Assembly: GCF_024505055.1 (NCBI RefSeq)
Contig: NZ_JANIBL010000025.1
Span: 1 to 38,858, forward strand
Origin: Methylomonas rosea
Lineage (GTDB): Bacteria; Pseudomonadota; Gammaproteobacteria; Methylococcales; Methylomonadaceae
DNA: 38,858 nt
Reading direction: 5' to 3'
Within the stretch, counting starts at the first letter, position 1, and each line of letters begins with the position of its first letter. Below, in pieces: positions 1 to 7,287 of this stretch. Below the pieces are notes generated by a model. That model was not told where the DNA came from. It was given only the letters and a program-made list of their open reading frames with translations, and did not search any database. Made by a program: the position numbers and the translations under genes.

Positions 1-735
1 GCCACTCACCTGCCGGCAACGCGCCGCAACGTTTGGCGAATGCCGTTGGCAGCCTGCCTGATGCTGGCGCTGGGCTTGGGCTGGACGTTGAATGCCGGTT
101 ACTTTGCCGACTTCCGCACCGGCACCGGCGAGCAGCGGCGGATTCTACTCAGCGACGGCTCGACAGTGATTTTGAACACCGCCTCTTCGCTGTCGGTGGA
201 ATTTTCCGAAAAGCAACGACTGATTCGCCTGCACGGCGGCGAAGCCCATTTCAAAGTAGCCGCCGACGCTGGTAGGCCTTTCGAAGTAGTGACCGGCAGC
301 AGCCGGGTCAGGGCCTTGGGTACGGCTTTTGATGTTAAACAATGGCAAGGCGACTTGGCGGTCACGGTCTACGAGCATAGCGTGCGGGTCGCCTTCGCCG
401 ATGGCGAGACGATAGAGCGCTTGCCGGAAGGCCAACGCGTCGCTTCGTCGAGCGGGAAAGCCGGCGTACCTGAAAACGTCAATCTCAAGCAAGTAGGCGC
501 TTGGCAGGACCGGCGGCTGGTGTTCAAGGAAAGACCGCTGCAAGCCGTGATCGACGACTTGAACCGTTACCGTCCCGGCAAGATCGTGATCGCCGACGCC
601 GAGCTGGCCGGGCATTTGGTGACCGGCGTGTTTGACGCCAACGATCCGGAAGCCGCGTTGAACGTGATCGAGAAAACCTTGGCGGTTTCGGAACTACGCT
701 TATCCGATGCCTTGGTGATTTTGCGCCGCAATTGA
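1..735 (+). CDS. fecR: FecR-type anti-sigma factor, 5' end cut off by window
   Basis: This is the C-terminal part of a FecR-type regulator, an inner-membrane protein that relays receptor occupancy to a FecI-type sigma factor. The frame is open from base 1, so the start and the N-terminal cytoplasmic domain lie outside the window; the internal ATG at 40 is not the start. A membrane segment (LAACLMLALGLGW) is followed by the periplasmic FecR domain with the usual LSDGSTVILNT, GGEAHFKVA and VRALGTAFDV motifs. A C-terminal receptor-contact domain follows (KERPLQAVIDDLNRY, VTGVFD). The TonB receptor at 1159 is its likely partner; the matching fecI should lie just upstream of the window. Family assignment is firm, the inducing ligand unknown. 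Confidence 0.9.
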   Translation, partial: ATHLPATRRNVWRMPLAACLMLALGLGWTLNAGYFADFRTGTGEQRRILLSDGSTVILNTASSLSVEFSEKQRLIRLHGGEAHFKVAADAGRPFEVVTGSSRVRALGTAFDVKQWQGDLAVTVYEHSVRVAFADGETIERLPEGQRVASSSGKAGVPENVNLKQVGAWQDRRLVFKERPLQAVIDDLNRYRPGKIVIADAELAGHLVTGVFDANDPEAALNVIEKTLAVSELRLSDALVILRRN

Positions 736-851
736 GTTGTGCAGCCTCTCCAGAAAGGTCGCCTGTGCTCCGGGCAAGGCTCTCCCAAACGCAGCCAACG
801 GACGCCGCCCGAATAGGATGCCAGCGGAGTAGGACGGGGTTAGGCAGCAGC

Positions 852-892
852 GGTAACCCGACATTTTGGCGTTGGCCGCGAGTCGGGTTACC
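852..892. repeat. 11-bp perfect inverted repeat (REP-like hairpin)
   Basis: GGTAACCCGAC at 852-862 is repeated as its exact reverse complement at 882-892, with a 19-nt loop. It lies about 120 bases after the fecR stop. There is no T-run, so a dispersed palindromic repeat is more likely than a rho-independent terminator. Confidence 0.6.
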
Positions 893-1069
893 CTCATCAA
901 GCTACCCCGACCCGCGGCTAGTTCAGCCGCCGTTAAAGCCGCATCCACCCTCGGTTTTACCGTCGGCGATTGGCGCGTCTCGGTTCCGGCCCATTCGACC
1001 TTCGGCGAACCATCGTTATCACGCCACCAAAAATATTTTTCCTCCCGGGTTATAAAACCTATCGGCCCC

Positions 1070-1076
1070 GTCGTCT
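1070..1076 (+). promoter_or_regulatory. Candidate ECF-sigma -10 element of receptor 1
   Basis: GTCGTCT here, followed by TTG, matches GTCGTCT followed by ATG at 7242-7248 upstream of the paralogous receptor. An A-rich ATATTT stretch lies further upstream in both cases. CGTC-type -10 elements are usual for ECF sigma factors of the iron-starvation type. The assignment is inferred from two sites only. Confidence 0.3.
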
Positions 1077-1158
1077 TTGCTTACGAACCCGCGCGGATTG
1101 CCCGACTGATGCTTTGGCGGCAATCCGACGAATTTCGTAACCGACGCCAGGAGGCCCG

Positions 1159-3588
1159 ATGCACCGCCGTTTATCCCCAATTAACCCGCTTTGTTTGACA
1201 CTGTTTGCGGCAACGCTGACGGTCAGCCCGTGGTGCGCGGCCGAAACCGCCATCGACTTTGCGATTCCGGCCGCGCCGTTGGCCGATGCCTTGCTGCAAT
1301 TTTCCGAAACCAGCGGCGTCAAGGTGTTTTTCAGTTCGCAACTAGCCGGCAATTTGACTGGCAATGCCGTGCAGGGTCGCTATACCCCGCAACAGGCTTT
1401 GCAAAAACTGCTGACCGGCACCGGCCTGACCCCGCAAACCGCTGCCGACGATACGGTGACCTTAGAAAAATCGGGAAAACCTCTCGCGCCGCAATCAAAT
1501 GCCGACACAGCCGCTTTGCCCAGCGTGACGGTATTGGGCAAAGCCACGTCCGATCCTAACGACCCTTATTACTCCGACTATCACTTGCCCAACGCCAGCG
1601 CCGCCACCAAAACCGATACGCCGATCATGGAGACGCCGATGTCGATTCAGGTCATCCCCAAACAAATCTTGAAAGACCAGCAGGCGATTCGGATCAAGGA
1701 TGCGCTAAAGAACGTTAGTGGCGTTTTCTGGGCCACCGACCCGATGTATGAAGGTTTCCAGATGCGCGGATTTCAAACCGATGGCACGACCACCGTCTAT
1801 CGTAATGGGTTGCGCATCCGGCGCGCGCAGCACGAGGTCGTCAATCTTGAACAGCTCGAAGTACTGAAAGGCCCGGCCGCGGCTATGTATGGGCGTATCG
1901 AACCGGGCGGCTTGATCAATGTGGTCACCAAGAAACCGCTTGATACGCCTTATTACTCGTTGGAGCAGCAGTTCGGCTCCTACGATTTATTCCGTACCAC
2001 GGCGGATGCGACCGGTCCGATCAACGACGATCATTCGCTACTCTATCGCCTTAACATGGCCTATCAAAGCAATGACTTATTTATCGACACAATGGAACAG
2101 GAACGGGTGTTTTTTGCGCCATCGCTGAGCTGGCGGCCCAGCGACCGAACGGAAGTCAATTTGAATTTGGAGTATCAGCATGACACCCGCACAAATTACA
2201 CGGGGCTTCCGGTTCTGGGCAATCGGCCGATTAATGTCCCCGTCAGTAACTATCTGGGTTTCGGATCGGACAATGCCCTTGCCATACACGATAAGGTTAT
2301 TGTCGGCTTTGATTGGTCGCACCAATTTAACGACGATTGGAAAATCCAGCATCGCTTTCATTACTACAACCTTGATTATCAAGGTAACAATCAGTCGTTT
2401 TTTAACAACCCTGTAAACCCAGTTAATAACACGGCTATTCGAGGCACAACTACCACACCAATTGATATTACCGACACGGTTGCGACCAATATCGACCTCA
2501 CTGGTAAATTCAAATTCTTGGGCACGCAGCATCGAGTACTAGCTGGATTCGATTATTTTTGGGAAACGCGCGATGGCCAAGGTTTTGCCAAGACTCCGGC
2601 ACCCGCAAGCCATAGGCCTGTGGTAGATGTTTTTAATCCTGTCTATGGGCCGGTTCCATTACCAACAGCCAGCGATTTTAATAGCTTCAGCACGCTAACC
2701 CAGTCCTGGTACGGCACTTACTTTCAGGATCAGATCACCTTGTTCGACAAGCTGCATATCATGGGTGGCGGACGTTATGATTGGGCGACGCGCAGCAGCG
2801 GCGCGGCGACGACATCCATCGAAGCCGCGCGAAGCAGGGAGACGGAAGTTCAAAACGAAGCGTTCAGTCCGCGCGTCGGCGTGGTGTATCAACCCTGGCC
2901 CTGGCTTGCCTTGTACGGCAACTATGTGGAATCGTTGGGTGGTGCGAATACCGCCTTGGCCTCCACCGGCAAACCGCTCGACGCCGAAACCGCCCAGCAA
3001 CACGAAGTGGGCTTCAAAACCGAGCTATTCGATAAAAAATTGCTGACCACGGTCGCGTTTTACGAATTGACCAAACAAAACATTGCCACCGCCGACCCAA
3101 GCAATTCAAGGTTTTCCGTGCAGACAGGAGCCGCCCGCAGCCGGGGCATGGAAGTGGATGTTTCAGGCCAAATTACGGACGGCCTAAATCTGATTGCCTC
3201 CTACGCCTACACCGATACTGAAATTACCCAAGATAATAGAGGCAATCAAGGACACAAACTTTGGAACGTTCCCAGAAACTCCGGAAGCTTCTGGGCTAAA
3301 TACACGGTTCAAGATCCCGTACTGCGCGGTTTAAATTTCGGAGCCGGTGCATACGTCATAGGAGAGCGCGAAGGGAACAACGAGAATAACTGGCAAATGC
3401 CTGGCTATGTCAGAGTCGATGCCCTGATCGGTTATGCCTGGAACGTGGGGCGATCAAAAATAACGACGCAACTTAACGTCAATAACCTACTGGACAAGAC
3501 CATTTACGAGACTTCGGCTTTTGGCGGCTATTTGGTACAGCCGGGCGCGCCCTGTAATTTCATGGGCTCGATTAAGGTGGAATTTTGA
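1159..3588 (+). CDS. TonB-dependent siderophore receptor with STN signalling domain
   Basis: This 809-aa outer-membrane receptor should import a ferric chelate using TonB/ExbBD energy and signal through its N-terminal domain to FecR. The sequence shows a signal peptide ending near AAE (about 29), then an STN (secretin/TonB N-terminal) domain (about 31-104). A probable TonB box (SVTVLGK, about 122-128) leads to a plug with TDTPIMETPMSIQVIPK and VEVLKGPAAAMYGRIEPGG-like segments. The beta-barrel ends in a terminal Phe (KVEF). AGGAGG-like sequence lies just before the ATG. It is clearly paralogous to the receptor at 7288: the stretch around KKPLD.PYY.LEQQFGSYD and the last seven residues are nearly identical. 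The STN domain places it in the FecA/FpvA signalling class. The substrate cannot be read from sequence. Confidence 0.93.
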   Translation: MHRRLSPINPLCLTLFAATLTVSPWCAAETAIDFAIPAAPLADALLQFSETSGVKVFFSSQLAGNLTGNAVQGRYTPQQALQKLLTGTGLTPQTAADDTVTLEKSGKPLAPQSNADTAALPSVTVLGKATSDPNDPYYSDYHLPNASAATKTDTPIMETPMSIQVIPKQILKDQQAIRIKDALKNVSGVFWATDPMYEGFQMRGFQTDGTTTVYRNGLRIRRAQHEVVNLEQLEVLKGPAAAMYGRIEPGGLINVVTKKPLDTPYYSLEQQFGSYDLFRTTADATGPINDDHSLLYRLNMAYQSNDLFIDTMEQERVFFAPSLSWRPSDRTEVNLNLEYQHDTRTNYTGLPVLGNRPINVPVSNYLGFGSDNALAIHDKVIVGFDWSHQFNDDWKIQHRFHYYNLDYQGNNQSFFNNPVNPVNNTAIRGTTTTPIDITDTVATNIDLTGKFKFLGTQHRVLAGFDYFWETRDGQGFAKTPAPASHRPVVDVFNPVYGPVPLPTASDFNSFSTLTQSWYGTYFQDQITLFDKLHIMGGGRYDWATRSSGAATTSIEAARSRETEVQNEAFSPRVGVVYQPWPWLALYGNYVESLGGANTALASTGKPLDAETAQQHEVGFKTELFDKKLLTTVAFYELTKQNIATADPSNSRFSVQTGAARSRGMEVDVSGQITDGLNLIASYAYTDTEITQDNRGNQGHKLWNVPRNSGSFWAKYTVQDPVLRGLNFGAGAYVIGEREGNNENNWQMPGYVRVDALIGYAWNVGRSKITTQLNVNNLLDKTIYETSAFGGYLVQPGAPCNFMGSIKVEF

Positions 3589-3596
3589 CTTTGTCG

Positions 3597-3622
3597 CTCC
3601 GAATAGCGCCGCGTATTCGGAG
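3597..3622. repeat. Hairpin just after receptor 1
   Basis: CTCCGAATA at 3597-3605 and TATTCGGAG at 3614-3622 form a perfect 9-bp stem with an 8-nt loop, starting 8 bases after the stop codon. No T-run follows. It may end transcription weakly or be a repeat related to the GATTA-core palindromes near 20.3 kb. Confidence 0.5.
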
Positions 3623-3860
3623 GGATGAAGGCTTCGAATTCATCCGATCGCGTTTCACGGATCGGCCTTGGGTTACCAATCCAAAGCCGTGAAGTCCAGC
3701 CCGCGCAGAGCGAGGTTCCTATCGTCCGGCCTACCAAGCCGGTGTGGGATTTTTCGGTGCCGGAACGTCTTATTCAACAACAGGGCTTTCCGGGCAAAAT
3801 TGCGGCTGGCTTAGCCAACTCTATTTTCCTACCTTTCAAGGTTCCTTTCGGGCTACAAGC

Positions 3861-5084
3861 ATGAGTACCAATCTCTACCAACCTGCTTCGACGGTTCGAA
3901 AAGAACCGCAAAATCCTAGCCTTTCCCGTTTAAAATTCCGCCGCCAACGCTGGCTGACCGTGCATCTCTGGCTGGGCCTGACGTTGGGCTTGCTGCTGTC
4001 TATTTATGGCATCACCGGTAGCATCCTGGTGTTTTATCCGGAACTCGACGAATGGCTGCATCCAGATATGCTGGTGGTAGAGGTGCCGGCGGATGCCGAG
4101 TATCGGCCCTTGGCTGAAATTTTCGCGGCCGGCAAGGCGGCGATGCCGCCGCAAGCCAAACACAACTTCGCCACCTACCCGCGCAACGAATTCGCGGCCT
4201 TCAAGCTGCGCTTCGCGGTGGCGGATGCCAACGGCGCGGTGGAACGCTGGGAAGTAGGCGTCGATCCTTACACCGCGAAAATCTCCGGCAAACAACTTCA
4301 GGGCCGTTCCAGCGATTGGCTGCCCAGCACTTTCATCGGCCTGATGTTTGAATTGCATTACGCCTTGCTGCTGCCCAACGACATCAGTACGGTAGTGGTC
4401 GGCCTGTCCGGCATATTATTGATTATATCCACCCTGACCGGCCTGATCGTCTGGTGGCCGCTGACCGGACGCTGGCGGCAGGCACTGCTGTTTAAAGCCG
4501 GTGCCGGCAAGGTACGATTCAATTACGATCTGCACAAAACCAGCGGTTTTTATACCATGCTGGCGATGATACCGGTGCTGTTTTCCGGCGTGTACATGGT
4601 GTTGCCGCATAACGTAGTAGCGGTGCTGGAAGTGTTTTCGCCGGCCACCTACCGTTACTGGTTTCAATCTACGCCGCCGCATCCGGGGGCGCCGGCCATC
4701 GGCATGGCTCAAGCGGTGGCTATTGCACGGCAACAGTACCCAACTGGTCGACCGAGCATGATTTACGGCGCGGCGGAACCGACGAAAACCTACACCGTCT
4801 GCCAGGACGGCGTCGATGCACCCGGCAGCCTTTTGCAACGCCGTTGCACGGTGATAGATCGTTACAGCGCCAAGATTCTGGACCGGGACGATCCTAGCTT
4901 GCCGACCGCCAGCGCCGGCGAAATCTTCACCCATTGGCAATGGCCGCTGCACTCCGGCCAGGTCTTTGGCATGACCGGGCGGATTTTGGTGTTTATCACC
5001 GGACTGGTTTGTCCGGTGTTGTTTGTCACCGGTGTGATCCGCTGGCGGCAGAAAGCCGCAACCCGGCACAGACGGAAGGGCTGA
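3861..5084 (+). CDS. PepSY-associated transmembrane protein, possible ferric-siderophore reductase
   Basis: This 407-aa inner-membrane protein belongs to the PepSY-TM family, which includes PiuB, FoxB and FpvG-type proteins found beside siderophore receptors and involved in releasing iron from siderophores. An N-terminal helix (VHLWLGLTLGLLLSIYG) precedes a periplasmic PepSY-like region (about 65-135). Further helices follow at LLPNDISTVVVGLSGILL, LHKTSGFYTMLAMIPVLF and, at the C terminus, GRILVFITGLVCPVLFV. Histidines in VHLW, LHYAL, LHKTSG and LHSGQ are candidate haem ligands as in FoxB. The frame extends upstream to 3744, but the 3861 ATG gives a normal N terminus; ribosome-binding sequence is weak. 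Its position between two Fec-type systems supports a role in iron use. Reductase activity is inference. Confidence 0.82.
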   Translation: MSTNLYQPASTVRKEPQNPSLSRLKFRRQRWLTVHLWLGLTLGLLLSIYGITGSILVFYPELDEWLHPDMLVVEVPADAEYRPLAEIFAAGKAAMPPQAKHNFATYPRNEFAAFKLRFAVADANGAVERWEVGVDPYTAKISGKQLQGRSSDWLPSTFIGLMFELHYALLLPNDISTVVVGLSGILLIISTLTGLIVWWPLTGRWRQALLFKAGAGKVRFNYDLHKTSGFYTMLAMIPVLFSGVYMVLPHNVVAVLEVFSPATYRYWFQSTPPHPGAPAIGMAQAVAIARQQYPTGRPSMIYGAAEPTKTYTVCQDGVDAPGSLLQRRCTVIDRYSAKILDRDDPSLPTASAGEIFTHWQWPLHSGQVFGMTGRILVFITGLVCPVLFVTGVIRWRQKAATRHRRKG

Positions 5085-5352
5085 AATCGATCAATTATCA
5101 GGTACTGAAACGATTGGGCAATATTTTCGACCAACACGAGATGTCTGAATTTGTCCCTATGCCAGTCGCGCTTCGCAGCGGGAAGCGGGGTTTAAAAGTG
5201 TGTCATATGCCGCACTTTGGTCGTTACGCTTTCGGGGATTTCGCCAGCAGTGTTGCCAACTGATGGAGCAACAGCCGCATAACCCTGGCTTCCCAAGGTA
5301 GTGGCTTAAAACTTGCTGCTTCGGAAGACGTTTCATTGCCGACTATGTGTTC

Positions 5353-5859
5353 ATGGGTGCAATCACCGATTCCAATTTACTGGCCAGTTTTCTGCTCTAC
5401 CAGAAGGAACTCCAGCAGTTTTTGACTCGTAAGGTCAATTGTGCGGAAACCGCGGCCGATTTGATCCAGGAAACTTATTTGCGCATCGCCCGCTATTCCG
5501 CCGTCGGCGAGATTGCCAATCAGCGGGCGTTCGTGTTTCGCATCGCCGACAACCTGGCCCTGGACCACTTGCGCAGCAGAGCTCGGCAAGAACAACGCGA
5601 CGGCGGTCTGGTCGGCGATGACATCGCTTGCGGCCAACCGCAACCGGATGGCACGCTGGAGGGGCAACAACAAATGGAATTGTTCGAAACACTCATCTAC
5701 GAGCTGCCGCCGCAATGTCGCAAAGTGTTCTTGGCGTGTCGAGTGGAAGGCAAGCGTTATTCCGAAATCGCCGCCGAGCTGGGCATATCGGCGCGCACTG
5801 TGGAAAGTCATATGCATAAGGCTCTGAAGCATTTGAAAGACCGCATCGATTTCCTGTGA
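5353..5859 (+). CDS. fecI: FecI-type ECF RNA polymerase sigma factor
   Basis: This 168-aa ECF sigma factor would direct transcription of the TonB receptor at 7288 when released by the FecR encoded next to it. Region 2 contains AADLIQETYLRIARY and NQRAFVFRIADNLALDHLR. Region 4 contains LPPQCRKVFLACRVEGKRYSEIAAELGISARTVESH, the promoter -35 recognition helix-turn-helix. A GTG at 5347, two codons upstream, is an alternative start; neither has a good ribosome-binding site. The fecR gene starts 53-89 bases downstream. The upstream 268-base gap after the PepSY gene could hold its promoter, but I see no clear Fur box there. Confidence 0.92.
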   Translation: MGAITDSNLLASFLLYQKELQQFLTRKVNCAETAADLIQETYLRIARYSAVGEIANQRAFVFRIADNLALDHLRSRARQEQRDGGLVGDDIACGQPQPDGTLEGQQQMELFETLIYELPPQCRKVFLACRVEGKRYSEIAAELGISARTVESHMHKALKHLKDRIDFL

Positions 5860-5948
5860 TGCTCGGCGCGCTGGTCTTATGCAAATTAACCCCGTTATAA
5901 AATCGTGGCATCATGTCAGCTTCGGCTCAACGCTTCCCGTCCCTAACC

Positions 5949-7007
5949 ATGTCCGATAACCCTCAATCCGCGTCATCCGGCTCGCTTTCGGATCAGGCAC
6001 TCGCCTGGTTTGCCCGTATGCATGCGGATGATGTCAGCGACGAAGAGCGTCGCCAATTTGAAATCTGGTACCACGCCGATCCCCGACACGCCGAAGCCTA
6101 CGACAAAGCCCTCAAGCTGTGGGACTTGCTGCAACTGCCGGCGGAGCGGGTTCAGCAACGTCTACAAACGGATGCCGCCAAAACCAAAACAGAACCCTCT
6201 CCCGCCGGGACGACTTCATGGATGCAGGAGGTAGGGCAAGGTCTGGAACAGTTGCCGAGAGGGCAGGGTGATGGGCGCTTGCAACCTTCGTCCGGCGGGC
6301 GAAACCTGCAACGAGTTGCTTTGAGTTGTCTCGGGCTGTTGCTGCTGGTGGCCGGCTGGCGGCTGCCCGAGCAATGGCAAAACTGGCGCAGCGATTACCA
6401 TACCGCAGCCGGCCAACAACTCAGTGTCGAACTGGCGGACGGCTCGCGGCTGACCTTGAATACCGACACGGCGCTAACGGTCCGTTATAGCGAAAGCTGG
6501 CGCCAGATCGAGTTGTTACGCGGCGAAGCCTATTTCGAAGTCGCGCCCAATAAGCAACGGCCGTTTGTCGTCGACGGCGGCCAGGCCACAGCCCGCGCGG
6601 TGGGCACCGCCTACAGCGTCCGCAAGCAGGCTGATGAGCTGCGCGTCGTCGTTAGCGAAGGCACCGTGGAGGTCGGCGCAGACAAAGCCAAAGCCCTGGT
6701 TCATGCCGCCGAGCAAGCCGAGTATCGGCAAGGCCGGCTGCAAGCCGTTGCTAAGCTCGACAACGACGATGCGCTGGCCTGGCGGCGAAGCCAAACCGTG
6801 TTTCACCGCCAGCCTTTGACGCAAGTATTGGAAGAAGTTAACCGCTATCGTCGCGGTCGTATTGTCGCTGTTAATCCGCAGTTGGCCGAACGCGTCGTCA
6901 ACGGCGTATTCAACAACTCCGACCCCGATGCGGTACTGGCTGCGCTGATCACCACCCTTCAAGCCAAAGCTTTGCGGATGCCGGGCGATCTGGTGTTGTT
7001 GTATTGA
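5949..7007 (+). CDS. fecR: FecR-type anti-sigma/sigma regulator
   Basis: This inner-membrane regulator, about 352 aa, pairs with the sigma factor just upstream. The cytoplasmic N-terminal FecR/DUF4880 domain (SLSDQALAWFARMHADDVSDEERRQF split over residues about 12-37) is followed by a membrane helix (VALSCLGLLLLVAGWRL). The periplasmic FecR domain comes next (LADGSRLTLNTDTALTV, LRGEAYFEVA, ARAVGTAYSV), then a C-terminal domain (LTQVLEEVNRYRRG, VVNGVFNNSDPD). An ATG at 5913 in the same frame would add 12 residues. I prefer 5949 because it puts the SLSDQ motif at the same distance from the start as in the fecR at 26680. Confidence 0.9.
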   Translation: MSDNPQSASSGSLSDQALAWFARMHADDVSDEERRQFEIWYHADPRHAEAYDKALKLWDLLQLPAERVQQRLQTDAAKTKTEPSPAGTTSWMQEVGQGLEQLPRGQGDGRLQPSSGGRNLQRVALSCLGLLLLVAGWRLPEQWQNWRSDYHTAAGQQLSVELADGSRLTLNTDTALTVRYSESWRQIELLRGEAYFEVAPNKQRPFVVDGGQATARAVGTAYSVRKQADELRVVVSEGTVEVGADKAKALVHAAEQAEYRQGRLQAVAKLDNDDALAWRRSQTVFHRQPLTQVLEEVNRYRRGRIVAVNPQLAERVVNGVFNNSDPDAVLAALITTLQAKALRMPGDLVLLY

Positions 7008-7044
7008 GGCTATCGCCGGGCACCTCGCGCTATTGATCAGGCCG

Positions 7045-7162
7045 TTATTAACCCGGCCCTTAAACTCCCTGGACTCGCCATTCCCGCGAAGGCGGGAATC
7101 TAGCATAGCCGCTGGGCTCCCGCCTGCGCGGGAGCGACGATATTTAGGGGCCGGGTTAATAA
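7045..7162. repeat. 118-bp MITE-like element with terminal inverted repeats
   Basis: The ends TTATTAACCCGGCCCTTAAA (7045-7064) and its reverse complement (7143-7162) match at 19 of 20 positions. The inside holds two GC-rich hairpins, ATTCCCGCGAAGGCGGGAAT and CTCCCGCCTGCGCGGGAG. A second copy, in opposite orientation, is at 32744-32859, and a degraded half copy at about 27741-27790. It carries no gene, so any mobility would depend on enzymes elsewhere. It sits in the fecR-receptor gap and would be transcribed into the receptor leader only if transcription comes from fecR. Confidence 0.75.
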
Positions 7163-7241
7163 AACGTCTCAAGGCTGAATCGATAAATAGCAAACGACTA
7201 AAAAATATTTATTTCAGCGCTAAGGGTAAGCCTGAATCCGT

Positions 7242-7248
7242 GTCGTCT
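7242..7248 (+). promoter_or_regulatory. Candidate ECF-sigma -10 element of receptor 2
   Basis: GTCGTCT followed by ATG lies 39 bases before the receptor start and matches the site at 1070-1076 before receptor 1. It lies downstream of the palindromic element, so a promoter here would keep the receptor independent of that insertion. Inferred only. Confidence 0.3.
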
Positions 7249-7287
7249 ATGTCGGTAACACCATTCATCGACGAAGGAGATAGACGC

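Larger units (their letters stand above)
736..1158. other. Intergenic region between fecR and first TonB receptor
   Basis: No convincing gene is seen in these 423 bases. Two overlapping open frames on the plus strand have low-complexity, Arg/Pro/Ser-rich translations and look like chance. The stretch holds a perfect inverted repeat at 852-892 and a possible ECF-type promoter element near 1070-1076. Confidence 0.6.

Noticed and set aside
732..1198. Two overlapping plus-strand open frames after the first fecR
   Set aside because: Translations are low-complexity, start without ribosome-binding sites and cover an inverted repeat; no domain is recognisable.
3623..3860. Possible cobalamin-type riboswitch before the PepSY gene
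   Set aside because: The region has some GC-rich blocks and a GGGTTACC string, but none of the conserved B12-box or GEMM order is present.
7033..7287. N-terminal extension of receptor 2
   Set aside because: The extension is encoded by a palindromic repeat and lacks a signal peptide; a strong ribosome-binding site precedes 7288.
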